From: DASSHA01 sp035693145
Lineage (GTDB): Bacteria; Chloroflexota; Limnocylindria; Limnocylindrales; CSP1-4
DNA length: 34,932 bases
Assembly (NCBI GenBank): GCA_035693145.1
Contig: DASSHA010000113.1
Location: forward strand, 1 to 34,932
Direction: 5' to 3'
This document shows, piece after piece, positions 7,339 through 14,621 of this stretch. A program made the position numbers and the translations under genes. How positions within the stretch are numbered: the stretch's first letter is position 1; each line of letters begins with the position of its first letter. The notes beneath the pieces were generated by a model, which made no database searches, was not told the DNA's origin, and was given only the letters and a program-made list of their open reading frames with translations.

Positions 7339-7890
7339 ATGTCACGAATCGGTCGTCTTCCGATCCCGGTCCCGAGCGGCGTCGACGTCTCCATCGAGGG
7401 ACACCGCGTCACCGTCAAGGGTCCCAGGGGTGAGCTCAGCCGGGAGCTCCATCCCGAGATCGCCGTCCGCCAGGAGGACTCGACGATCCTCGTCGAGCGG
7501 CCCACCGAGCAGAAGATGCACAAGCAGCTCCATGGCCTCACCCGGACGCTCGTCGCGAACATGGTCGAAGGCGTGACGGCGGGGTACCGGAAGGGCCTCG
7601 AGATCACGGGCGTCGGCTATCGGGCACAGAAGGTCGGCGATCGGCTGCAGCTCAATCTCGGCTACAGCCATCCGGTCGAGATCGTGCCGCCGAAGGGCAT
7701 CAGCTTCGAGGTCGAGAACCCCACGAGGCTCGCCGTCGTCGGCATCGACAAGGAGCTCGTGGGCCAGGTCGCTGCACGGGTCCGGTCCACACGCAAACCC
7801 GAGCCGTACAAGGGCAAGGGTGTCCGCTACGCCGGCGAGCAGGTCCGTCGAAAGGCGGGCAAGGCCGGCAAGATCGGCGGCAAGAAGTAG
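7339..7890 (+). CDS. rplF: 50S ribosomal protein L6
   Basis: 183 residues. It starts MSRIGRLPIPVPSGVDVSIEG and ends with the RSTRKPEPYKGKGVRYAGEQVRRKAGKAG motif typical of L6. The two repeated L6 folds account for the length. L6 sits at the base of the L7/L12 stalk near the sarcin-ricin loop. A 27-base gap containing GGGAAG precedes rplR. Confidence 0.97.
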   Translation: MSRIGRLPIPVPSGVDVSIEGHRVTVKGPRGELSRELHPEIAVRQEDSTILVERPTEQKMHKQLHGLTRTLVANMVEGVTAGYRKGLEITGVGYRAQKVGDRLQLNLGYSHPVEIVPPKGISFEVENPTRLAVVGIDKELVGQVAARVRSTRKPEPYKGKGVRYAGEQVRRKAGKAGKIGGKK

Positions 7891-7917
7891 CCACGTGAAC
7901 GACAGGGAAGCCAGACG

Positions 7918-8280
7918 ATGACGCAGGTTGCCAGTCGCGGCGCCGCGCGCCGCAAGCGCCACGAGCGGATCCGCCTCCGGCTGACGGGGACGGCCGAACG
8001 ACCGCGCCTCGCGGTCTTCCGCAGCCTCAACCACATCTACGCGCAGCTCATCGACGATGCGTCGGGCCGCACGCTCGCCGCCGCGTCGAGCCTGGAGCCC
8101 GGCCTCCGTGCCGCGGAGGGGACGAAGACGGACGGCGCGCAGGCCGTCGGTCGGCTCCTCGCCGAGCGCGCGAAGTCCGCCGGCGTGGCGCACGTCGTGT
8201 TCGACCGGGCCGGGTTCCGGTACCACGGTCGGGTCCGCTCGCTCGCGGACGCCGCGCGCGAAGCCGGCCTCGACTTCTGA
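7918..8280 (+). CDS. rplR: 50S ribosomal protein L18
   Basis: 120 residues. The arginine-rich N-terminus leads into RLRLTGTAERPRLAVFRSLNHIYAQLIDDASGRTL, and the end is FDRAGFRYHGRVRSLADAAREAGLDF. Both are diagnostic. L18 carries 5S rRNA into the large subunit together with L5. Length is normal. Confidence 0.97.
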   Translation: MTQVASRGAARRKRHERIRLRLTGTAERPRLAVFRSLNHIYAQLIDDASGRTLAAASSLEPGLRAAEGTKTDGAQAVGRLLAERAKSAGVAHVVFDRAGFRYHGRVRSLADAAREAGLDF

Positions 8281-8294
8281 TCGCGAGAGGACTC

Positions 8295-8831
8295 ATGCCC
8301 AGGATCGACCCGAACAAGCTCACGCTCGAGGAGCGTGTCGTCCAGATCAATCGCGTCGCGAAGGTCGTCAAGGGCGGCCGACGCTTCAGCTTCAGCGCGG
8401 TCGTCGTCGTCGGCGACGGCCAGGGCCACGTCGGCGCCGGGCTCGGCAAGGCCGGCGAGGTTCCCGAGGCGATCCGCAAGGGCGTCGAGGACGCCAAGAA
8501 GCATGTCGTTCGGATCCCCATGGTCGGGACCACGATCCCGCACGAGATCCATACGCAGTACGCCGCCGCTCGCGTCATGCTCAAGCCCGCGTCACAGGGA
8601 ACGGGCGTCATCGCCGGCGGATCGGTTCGCGCCGTCGTCGAGGCAGCCGGCATCCGCGACGTGCTGACGAAGGTCCACGGCTCGACGAACCCGGTCAACG
8701 TCGTCCGGGCCACCCTCGATGCGCTTCGCGGGCTGCGGTCCGCGGACGAGATCGCCGCTCGCCGTGGCGTCCCCGTCCGCGCGTTCGTCCCGGGGCAGCC
8801 CGTCCCCGACGGAGCGACCAATGGCCGGTAG
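8295..8831 (+). CDS. rpsE: 30S ribosomal protein S5
   Basis: 178 residues. The N-terminal dsRNA-binding-like domain holds LEERVVQINRVAKVVKGGRRFSFSA and GHVGAGLGKAGEVPEAI. The C-terminal domain contains GTGVIAGGSVRAVVEAAGI. S5 lies at the mRNA entry site and affects decoding fidelity. GAGAGG at 8284-8289 provides the ribosome binding site. The last 11 bases overlap rpmD. Confidence 0.97.
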   Translation: MPRIDPNKLTLEERVVQINRVAKVVKGGRRFSFSAVVVVGDGQGHVGAGLGKAGEVPEAIRKGVEDAKKHVVRIPMVGTTIPHEIHTQYAAARVMLKPASQGTGVIAGGSVRAVVEAAGIRDVLTKVHGSTNPVNVVRATLDALRGLRSADEIAARRGVPVRAFVPGQPVPDGATNGR

Positions 8832-9063
8832 CCTCCGGGTGACCCAGGTCAGGAGCACGATCAGCCACATCGCGCGCAACCGGGCGACGATCCGGGCCCT
8901 CGGCCTCCACCGGATCGGCGACAGCGTCGTCGTCCCGGACAACGATGCGACGCGAGGGATGGTCCGCCAGGTCCGCTTTCTCGTCGAGGTCGAAGAGCTG
9001 CCGGCCGTCGAAGCCGGGCCCGCGCAGGCGAAGCGCGCGCGAGGCGCGAAGGAGACGCCATGA
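8821..9063 (+). CDS. rpmD: 50S ribosomal protein L30 with C-terminal extension
   Basis: 80 residues from ATG 8821, inside the end of rpsE. The L30 core LRVTQVRSTISHIARNRATIRALGL and the GMVRQVRFLVEVEE end are clear. Ordinary bacterial L30 is about 60 residues. Here roughly 20 extra Ala/Lys/Arg-rich residues follow before the stop. The upstream open frame is a shadow of rpsE. rplO overlaps by 4 bases. Confidence 0.93.
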   Translation: MAGSLRVTQVRSTISHIARNRATIRALGLHRIGDSVVVPDNDATRGMVRQVRFLVEVEELPAVEAGPAQAKRARGAKETP

Positions 9064-9851
9064 AGCTGCACGACCTTCGCCCTGCGGAGGGGAGTCGCAC
9101 CGAGCGCACCCGCGTCGGCCGTGGGATTGCCGCCGGCAAGGGCAAGACGGCCGGCCGCGGGACGAAGGGCCAGAAGGCCCGAGCCGGGGGATCGATCCCG
9201 CCGTGGTTCGAAGGCGGCCAGACCCCGCTCCACCAGCGAATTCCCAAGCTCCGCGGGTTTCGGAACCGCTTCAAGGTCCAGTTCGAGGTCGTGAACCTCG
9301 GAAGGATCAGCGAGCTCGTCGACGCGGGACGGATCCAGGCCGACGAGACCGGCGGCCGGGCGAAGAAGCCGGCTCCGCTCACCGTGAACCAGGACATCCT
9401 CCGCTCGGCCGGCGCCATCCGGTCGCTGACCCGGCCGATGAAGGTCCTCGGCTCAGGCGACGTCACGCGGCCCCTCTTCGTGGTCGCGGACGCGTTCACC
9501 GAGAGTGCCCGCCGAAAGATCGAGGCGGCCGGTGGGACGGCCCAGCTCCTCGAGGCTCCGGCGGCGATCACCGACGCCGTCGGCATCGGCGAGCCGGCGA
9601 CGCCGCCCGTCAAGGGCACGCCGGCGCGCGCAGGACGCGGCCGGGCTGCCGCGCCGGTCGAGGACGCGCCGGTCGAGGCCGCCCCCGCGTCACGGCCCGA
9701 TGCGAGCGACGAACCACAGGCGTCCCCCTCCGCCGAGGCGGCGGAGGAGGTGGCAGCTGCCGGCGAGGCGCCGGCGGCGTCTTCGATCGACGGCGACGAC
9801 GCCGCGGACACGTCGTCCGCGGCGATCGAGGGCGACGGCGAGAGCCGCTGA
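9060..9851 (+). CDS. rplO: 50S ribosomal protein L15 with about 100-residue acidic tail
   Basis: 263 residues, far longer than the usual 145-150. The core (about residues 1-165) is normal: MKLHDLRPAEGSRTERTRVGRG, the glycine-rich GKGKTAGRGTKGQKAR loop, and FEGGQTPLHQRIPKLRGF. From about residue 166 to the end runs a low-complexity tail of Ala, Glu, Asp, Pro and Ser with no recognisable domain. The tail keeps the codon bias of the gene and is followed after 6 bases by secY. L15 is a late 50S assembly protein. What the tail does is unknown. Confidence 0.95.
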   Translation: MKLHDLRPAEGSRTERTRVGRGIAAGKGKTAGRGTKGQKARAGGSIPPWFEGGQTPLHQRIPKLRGFRNRFKVQFEVVNLGRISELVDAGRIQADETGGRAKKPAPLTVNQDILRSAGAIRSLTRPMKVLGSGDVTRPLFVVADAFTESARRKIEAAGGTAQLLEAPAAITDAVGIGEPATPPVKGTPARAGRGRAAAPVEDAPVEAAPASRPDASDEPQASPSAEAAEEVAAAGEAPAASSIDGDDAADTSSAAIEGDGESR

Positions 9852-9857
9852 TCCCGG

Positions 9858-11141
9858 GTGTTCGAGTCGCTCCTCAACGCGCTGCGCGCCCCCGACATCC
9901 GGCGGCGGATCCTCTTCGTCGCCGCGATCCTGGTGGTCTTCCGGCTGCTCGCCCACGTCCCGATCCCGGGCGTCGATCGAACGGCGCTTCAGCAGATCGC
10001 GAGCAACAACGCGCTGTTCGGCCTGCTGGACCTGTTCTCCGGTGGCGGACTGGCGACGTTCTCGGTCGTCGCACTCGGCCTGAACCCGTACATCAACGCC
10101 TCGATCATCATGCAGCTCATGACGGGCGTCATCCCGTCGCTCCAGATGCTCCAGCGAGAGGGCGAGTACGGGCGCCAGAAGATCAACCAGTACACGCGCT
10201 ACCTGGCCGTGCCGATGGCGCTCCTGCAGGCATACGGCGTCCTCGCACTCCTCAACGCCCAGCAGGGGATCCTGACGACGCCGTTCGACCTCTCGCGGTT
10301 CGAGACGCTGACCCAGATCATGACCCTGACGGCGGGCTCCGTCCTGCTCATGTGGCTCGGTGAGCTCATCACCGAGAAGGGCATCGGCAACGGGATCAGC
10401 TTCATCATCTTCGCCGGCATCATCGGCCGCACTCCCGCAGCGGTCCAGACGTTCGTCGAGAGCCCGGACGTCGCCTCGCTCGTCGTCTTCGGGATCATCG
10501 GCCTGCTCGCGATCGCGGTGATCATCTTCATCCAGGAGGGCCAGCGCCGGATCCCGATCCAGTACGCGAGCCGCGTCCGCGGTCGCCGGATGTACCAGGG
10601 CGGCCAGACATTCCTGCCGCTCCGGGTCAACCAGGCTGGCGTCATCCCGATCATCTTCGCCGTCAGCATCCTGCTCTTCCCCCGCCAGATCGCGACGTAC
10701 TTCGCGACCTCCCAGGTGAAGCTCGTCGCCGACATCTCGCTCGCGATCGAGGGCTTCTTCGCGAACACCTTCATCTACGGACTGCTCTACTTCCTGCTGA
10801 CCGTCGGGTTCACCTACTTCTACACGGCCTTCACGTTCAAGCCGGACGAGACGGCGCTCCAGCTCCAGAAGAACGGCGGCTACATCCCCGGCATCCGCCC
10901 GGGCCGGCCGACCGAGGATTACCTGGGCAAGGTCGTCTTCAGGATCACGATCGCCGGCGCGTTCTTCCTCGGCGCCGTGGCGGTCGCGCCGTACGTCGCG
11001 ACCGCGCTCATCCCGACGCTGCCGCAGAACCTCGCCCTGGGCGGCACCGGGATCCTCATCGTCGTGTCGGTCGTCGTCGAGACCCTCAAGCAGATCGAAG
11101 CCCAATTGCTCATGCGTAACTACGAAGGATTCATTCGGTGA
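9858..11141 (+). CDS. secY: Protein translocase subunit SecY
   Basis: 427 residues from GTG 9858. The hydrophobic profile shows about ten membrane segments. SecY signatures include RILFVAAILVVFRLLAHVPIPGVD at the N-terminus, FDLFSGGG-like and ALGLNPYINASIIMQL (plug and TM2 region), WLGELITEKGIGNGIS, and the C-terminal NGGYIPGIRPGRPTEDYL loop that contacts the ribosome and SecA. SecY is the pore of the SecYEG channel. Placement after L15 is universal in spc operons. An 87-base gap follows before adk. Confidence 0.98.
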   Translation: MFESLLNALRAPDIRRRILFVAAILVVFRLLAHVPIPGVDRTALQQIASNNALFGLLDLFSGGGLATFSVVALGLNPYINASIIMQLMTGVIPSLQMLQREGEYGRQKINQYTRYLAVPMALLQAYGVLALLNAQQGILTTPFDLSRFETLTQIMTLTAGSVLLMWLGELITEKGIGNGISFIIFAGIIGRTPAAVQTFVESPDVASLVVFGIIGLLAIAVIIFIQEGQRRIPIQYASRVRGRRMYQGGQTFLPLRVNQAGVIPIIFAVSILLFPRQIATYFATSQVKLVADISLAIEGFFANTFIYGLLYFLLTVGFTYFYTAFTFKPDETALQLQKNGGYIPGIRPGRPTEDYLGKVVFRITIAGAFFLGAVAVAPYVATALIPTLPQNLALGGTGILIVVSVVVETLKQIEAQLLMRNYEGFIR

Positions 11142-11191
11142 CACCGACTCTCCGAGCACCGAGGCCAGGCGGTGCCAGCCCTCGCCACGAG

Positions 11192-11209
11192 GACGACGAA
11201 GGAGTCGTC
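11192..11209 (+). other. Hairpin presenting a Shine-Dalgarno in its loop
   Basis: GACGAC (11192-11197) pairs perfectly with GTCGTC (11204-11209). The 6-base loop GAAGGA, with the next G, forms AAGGAG (11199-11204), a strong ribosome binding site. It is spaced 7 bases from ATG 11212, which opens a 6-codon frame ending on the adk start. It may gate adk translation. Confidence 0.4.
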
Positions 11210-11211
11210 GG

Positions 11212-11232
11212 ATGAGGTCCGACCGCCGATGA
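11212..11232 (+). CDS. Candidate 6-codon minicistron upstream of adk
   Basis: ATG 11212 lies 7 bases after AAGGAG and reads MRSDRR, then TGA at 11230-11232. The stop overlaps the adk ATG (11229-11231) as ATGA. The best Shine-Dalgarno in the gap therefore serves this frame, not adk directly. adk has only GAGGT (11214-11218) in register. Translational coupling through the minicistron is an inference. Confidence 0.3.
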   Translation: MRSDRR

Positions 11233-11918
11233 GAGTCCTCGTCCTGCTCGGCCCGCCGGGCGCGGGCAAAGGGACCCAGGCGGAGATCCTGTCTCGGCGA
11301 CTCGCCATTCCCCATCTCGCCTCGGGCGACCTGCTCCGCGCCGCCGTCGCGGCCGGCACCGCGGTCGGCCGCGAGGCGGAGCGGTACATGAGCATCGGAC
11401 AGCTCGTCCCCGACGACGTCGTCGTCCGCGTCTTCCTCGAGCGGCTCGGCCGGCCCGACGCGACGAGCGGCGCGATCCTCGACGGCTTCCCGCGGACGGG
11501 CCACCAGGCGCGCGTCCTCGACGAGGCTCTCGTCGAACGATCGGCCCATGTCGAGGCCGCGGTGCTCATCGACGTGCCGGCCGACGAGCTCGTCCGCCGT
11601 GCCGCCGGTCGTCGAATCTGCGAGGCGAACGGGCACGTCTACAACCTCGTCTCGAACCCGCCGCTCGCCGAGGGTGTCTGTGACCTCGACGGCTCGCCGC
11701 TCATCCAGCGGCTCGACGACGACGAGCGGACGGTTCGCGCCCGGCTCGCCCAGCAGCTGCCACCGCTGCAGGAGGTCGTCGACCACTATCGGGCGGCCGG
11801 CGTCCTGCGGGTCGTCGACGGCCTCCGCCCGATCTCGGAGGTGACCGACGAGCTCCTCTCAGCCGTCGGCGAGGCGCTTGCCCGTCCGCCCGCCGCCCTC
11901 GCCGCGGAGGATCGGTAG
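11229..11918 (+). CDS. adk: Adenylate kinase
   Basis: 229 residues from ATG 11229. It makes ADP from AMP and ATP. The P-loop GPPGAGKGT is at 8-16, the AMP-binding SGDLLR at 32-37, and DGFPRT at 85-90. The lid runs from about 124 to 161 and ends in LIQRLDDDE. In zinc-lid kinases four ligands hold the lid. Here C131, C151 and D154 are kept, but the second position is N134, so the site is incomplete. GTG 11172 is in frame but less likely. secY-adk-map is the standard arrangement. Confidence 0.97.
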   Translation: MRVLVLLGPPGAGKGTQAEILSRRLAIPHLASGDLLRAAVAAGTAVGREAERYMSIGQLVPDDVVVRVFLERLGRPDATSGAILDGFPRTGHQARVLDEALVERSAHVEAAVLIDVPADELVRRAAGRRICEANGHVYNLVSNPPLAEGVCDLDGSPLIQRLDDDERTVRARLAQQLPPLQEVVDHYRAAGVLRVVDGLRPISEVTDELLSAVGEALARPPAALAAEDR

Positions 11919-11922
11919 GCGC

Positions 11923-12699
11923 GTGGTCACCCGCAAGTCGCCGTCCGAGATCGCGAAGATGCGTCGCGCCGGCCGGCTCGTCGCCGAGGTGCTCGCGCTC
12001 GTGGAGTCCGAGCTGCGGCCGGGCGTCACGACACGCGAGCTCGACGCGCTCGCCGAACGCCACATCCTCGCCAGCGGCGGGATTCCGTCGTTCAAGGGCT
12101 ACCTCGGTGCCGGTCGATACGGCAAGGGCCCGCGAGCGTTCCCGGGCAGCCTCTGCATCTCGATCGACGAGGAGGTCGTCCACGGGATCCCGGGCGAGCG
12201 AGAGATTCGCGCCGGCGAGATCGTCTCGGTCGATGCCGGCGCGATCGTCGAAGGCTGGCACGGCGACGGCGCACGGACGTTCGTCGTGGGCGACGTCACG
12301 GATGACGCGCGGCGGCTCGTCGAGGGCACACGGCTGGCGCTCATGGCCGGGATCGCGGCCGCGACGCCCGGAGCATCGATCGGCGACATCTCGGCCGCCG
12401 TCCAGGCGATCGCCGAGGAGGGCGGCTTCGGGATCGTCCGGCAATATGTCGGGCACGGCATCGGGACCGAGATGCACCAGGATCCCCAGGTCCCGAACTT
12501 CCGTGCCGGCGGACGCGGCCTTCGGATCGAGCCCGGCCTGTGCCTCGCGATCGAGCCGATGCTCACGCTCGGGCAGGAGACGGTGGAGACGAGGGCCGAC
12601 GGCTGGACGGTCGTCACGCGTGACGGCTCGCTGGCCGCGCATTTCGAGCACACGATCGCCGTGACGCCGAACGGACCGGAGATCCTGACGACCGTATGA
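11923..12699 (+). CDS. map: Methionine aminopeptidase type I
   Basis: 258 residues from GTG 11923, with GGAGGA at 11906-11911. The enzyme removes the initiator methionine from nascent proteins. All five metal ligands of the pita-bread fold are visible: D104, D115, H178, E211 and E242, in the contexts SVDAGA, WHGDGARTF, YVGHGIGTEMH, LAIEPM and FEHTIAV. A short basic insertion (about residues 64-71, GRYGKGPR) precedes FPGSLCISIDE. No N-terminal SH3 or zinc extension is present, so it is the minimal type Ia form. Confidence 0.97.
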   Translation: MVTRKSPSEIAKMRRAGRLVAEVLALVESELRPGVTTRELDALAERHILASGGIPSFKGYLGAGRYGKGPRAFPGSLCISIDEEVVHGIPGEREIRAGEIVSVDAGAIVEGWHGDGARTFVVGDVTDDARRLVEGTRLALMAGIAAATPGASIGDISAAVQAIAEEGGFGIVRQYVGHGIGTEMHQDPQVPNFRAGGRGLRIEPGLCLAIEPMLTLGQETVETRADGWTVVTRDGSLAAHFEHTIAVTPNGPEILTTV

Positions 12700-12722
12700 G
12701 CGGCGACGGACAGACGGTTCGC

Positions 12723-12751
12723 TGGTCAGCGGCTCCGGAATTTGATATTCT
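12723..12751 (+). promoter_or_regulatory. Likely sigma70-type promoter for the infA-rpmJ-rpsM-rpsK-rpsD-rpoA-rplQ operon
   Basis: A -35-like TGGTCA (12723-12728) and a -10-like TATTCT (12746-12751) are separated by exactly 17 bases. TG at 12743-12744 makes an extended -10. The stretch is the most AT-rich spot in this part of the window and sits in a 114-base gap between map and infA. Transcription would start near 12758. Confidence 0.6.
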
Positions 12752-12763
12752 ACGCGTTCGTGT

Positions 12764-12781
12764 GTCGGCCTCCGGGCCGGC
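12764..12781 (+). promoter_or_regulatory. Leader hairpin with UCCG tetraloop upstream of infA
   Basis: GTCGGCC (12764-12770) pairs with GGCCGGC (12775-12781), with one G-U pair, across the loop TCCG (12771-12774). It is closed by C-G, the arrangement of the very stable UNCG tetraloops. If transcription starts near 12758, this stem lies at the 5-prime end of the mRNA. It could be a stabiliser or a binding site. Confidence 0.5.
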
Positions 12782-12813
12782 ACTCGTCATGAACGAAGGG
12801 ATTGCCAGGGCAC

Positions 12814-13032
12814 GTGGCTAAGCGGGACGCGATCGAGGTCGAAGGCACGGTGATCGAGCCGTTGCCCAACACGATGTTCGCGGTTGAGCTCGAGACCGGG
12901 CATCGCGTCCTTGCGCACATCAGCGGCAAGCTCCGGATGAACTTCATCCGCATCCTGCCCGGTGACCGCGTCCGGGTCGAGCTGTCGCCATACGACCTGA
13001 CCCGGGGTCGGATCACCTATCGCCTCAGATAA
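12814..13032 (+). CDS. infA: Translation initiation factor IF-1
   Basis: 72 residues from GTG 12814, the standard length. The S1/OB-fold sequence runs AKRDAIEVEGTVIEPLPNTMFAVELETGHRVLAHISGKLRMNFIRILPGDRVRVELSPYDLTRGRITYRLR, all family-typical (given here as several joined motifs: EGTVIE, MFAVEL, VLAHISGK, GDRVRVELSPYD). IF-1 blocks the A site during initiation. GTG 12802 is in frame but would add four non-family residues. A promoter and hairpin lie just upstream. Confidence 0.97.
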   Translation: MAKRDAIEVEGTVIEPLPNTMFAVELETGHRVLAHISGKLRMNFIRILPGDRVRVELSPYDLTRGRITYRLR

Positions 13033-13062
13033 TCGAACAGCAGCAAGTCAGGTCGAGGATCC

Positions 13063-13176
13063 GTGAAAGTCAGAGCGTCGGTCAAGGCGCGGTGCGACAA
13101 CTGCAAGATCATCCGCCGTCACGGCACCGTGATGGTCATCTGCACGAACCCGAAGCACAAGCAGCGGCAGGGGTAA
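13063..13176 (+). CDS. rpmJ: 50S ribosomal protein L36, zinc type
   Basis: 37 residues from GTG 13063, with GAGGA at 13055-13059. MKVRASVKARCDNCK is followed by the rest of the small zinc knuckle. Ligands C11, C14, C27 and H32 are all present, so this is the zinc-binding form. It lies between infA and rpsM, its usual place, 4 bases before rpsM. Confidence 0.97.
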   Translation: MKVRASVKARCDNCKIIRRHGTVMVICTNPKHKQRQG

Positions 13177-13180
13177 GCGA

Positions 13181-13552
13181 GTGGCACGCATCGCCGGCAT
13201 CGACATTCCCCGCGAGAAGCGGGTCGAGGTGGCCCTCACCTACATCTTCGGGCTCGGTCTGCCGACGAGCCAGAAGATCCTCGCCCAGACGAACATCAAT
13301 CCCGACACTCGCGTCCGCGATCTCACCGAGGAGCAGGTCAACCGCCTGCGGGAGCTGATCGACCGGCGCTACAAGGTCGAGGGAGACCTGCGGCGCGAGG
13401 TGGCGCTGAACATCAAGCGGCTCATCGAGATCGGGTCGTATCGCGGCCTCCGCCACCGGCGGAACCTTCCCGCCCGCGGCCAGCGAACGAAGACGAACGC
13501 CCGGCAGCGGCGCGGCCCGAAGCGGACCGTCGGCGCTCGGCGCAAGAAGTAA
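13181..13552 (+). CDS. rpsM: 30S ribosomal protein S13
   Basis: 123 residues from GTG 13181. MARIAGIDIPREKRVEVALTYIFGLG is the S13 N-terminus. The C-terminal RGLRHRRNLPARGQRTKTNARQRRGP segment reaches toward P-site tRNA in known structures. S13 forms intersubunit bridges from the 30S head. Nothing unusual in length. Confidence 0.98.
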   Translation: MARIAGIDIPREKRVEVALTYIFGLGLPTSQKILAQTNINPDTRVRDLTEEQVNRLRELIDRRYKVEGDLRREVALNIKRLIEIGSYRGLRHRRNLPARGQRTKTNARQRRGPKRTVGARRKK

Positions 13553-13567
13553 GGGGAAGCAGAGCAC

Positions 13568-13963
13568 GTGGCGGAGCGCAAGCGGGCGACGAAGCAACGG
13601 CGTCGGGAGCGGAAGAACGTCCCTTCGGGACACGTCCACATCCTGGCATCGTTCAACAACACGATCATCACGATCACCGATCCCGGCGGCAACGTCATCA
13701 GCTGGGGCTCGTCCGGCGTGGTCGGCTTCAAGGGCTCGCGCAAGAGCACGCCGTATGCCGCGGCACTGTCGGCCGATTCCGCCGCCAAGAAGGCGATGGA
13801 GCACGGCATGCGCCAGGTCGAGGTCTACGTGAAGGGCCCGGGCGCCGGTCGTGAGCAGGCGATCCGCTCGCTCCAGGCCGCCGGCCTCGAGGTCAGCGCG
13901 ATCACCGACGTCACGCCGATTCCGCACAACGGCTGCCGGCCGCCGAAGCGGCGACGAGTCTGA
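13568..13963 (+). CDS. rpsK: 30S ribosomal protein S11
   Basis: 131 residues from GTG 13568, preceded by GGGGAAG. The core GHVHILASFNNTIITITDPGGNVISWGSSG and the end SAITDVTPIPHNGCRPPKRRRV are diagnostic. S11 lies on the 30S platform near the mRNA exit. The N-terminal tail is short and basic, as usual. Confidence 0.98.
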   Translation: MAERKRATKQRRRERKNVPSGHVHILASFNNTIITITDPGGNVISWGSSGVVGFKGSRKSTPYAAALSADSAAKKAMEHGMRQVEVYVKGPGAGREQAIRSLQAAGLEVSAITDVTPIPHNGCRPPKRRRV

Positions 13964-13984
13964 GCCGGGAGCCGAGAGAGAACG

Positions 13985-14611
13985 ATGGCACGCTACACCG
14001 AATCCGTCTGCCGGCTCTGCCGGCGCGAGGGCGCGAAGCTCTTCCTCAAGGGCACGCGCTGCTACACGAAGAAGTGCTCGTTCGAGCGTCGGCCGACGCC
14101 GCCCGGCCAGCACGGCGTCCGGCGCCGGAAGGTCGGGGAGTTCGGCCTCCAGCTGCGCGAGAAGCAGAAGGTCCGCCGCGTCTACTCGATCCTCGAGAAG
14201 CAGTTCAAGAACTACTTCGAGGCCGCCGAGAGCCGGCCGGGCGTGACGGGCGAGAACCTCCTGCGGCTGCTCGAGCTCCGACTCGACAACGTCGTCTACC
14301 GGATGGGCTTCGCGAGCTCGCGGGCGCAGGCGCGCCAGCTCGTCGCGCACGGCCACTTCGAGGTCAACGGCCGCCGCACGAACGTCCCGTCGTTCCAGCT
14401 CAAGCCGGGCGACCTCGTCGGTGTGCGCCAGGCCCGTCACACGCGCGACCCGTTCAAGACGGCGAAGGAGACGCTTCGCTCCCACCAGGCCCCGGAGTGG
14501 CTGTCGGTCGACCCGGCGAAGCTCTCGGGCACGATCGGCGACCTGCCGCGCCGCGACCAGATGCCGCTCGACCTCAACGAGCAGCTCGTGGTCGAGTACT
14601 ACTCGAGGTAA
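13985..14611 (+). CDS. rpsD: 30S ribosomal protein S4, zinc type
   Basis: 208 residues. The N-terminal MARYTESVCRLCRREG carries a four-cysteine set, C9, C12, C26 and C31, as in zinc-binding S4 proteins. The S4 RNA-binding domain follows (RLDNVVYRMGFASSRAQARQLVAHGHFEVNGR). S4 nucleates 30S assembly and in E. coli represses the alpha operon. No E. coli-like pseudoknot leader was recognised here. rpoA begins 10 bases after the stop. Confidence 0.97.
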   Translation: MARYTESVCRLCRREGAKLFLKGTRCYTKKCSFERRPTPPGQHGVRRRKVGEFGLQLREKQKVRRVYSILEKQFKNYFEAAESRPGVTGENLLRLLELRLDNVVYRMGFASSRAQARQLVAHGHFEVNGRRTNVPSFQLKPGDLVGVRQARHTRDPFKTAKETLRSHQAPEWLSVDPAKLSGTIGDLPRRDQMPLDLNEQLVVEYYSR

Positions 14612-14621
14612 GCCCCCACTC

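Noticed and set aside
9690..11786. A nearly 700-codon minus-strand frame opposite L15, SecY and adk.
   Set aside because: It is low-complexity Asp/Arg/Val/Leu without a domain, lying opposite strongly conserved genes.
12696..12821. A 41-codon frame starting with ATGA on the map stop and running into infA.
   Set aside because: It crosses the AT-rich promoter-like block and ends inside infA at no meaningful position, with atypical codons. The promoter reading is stronger.
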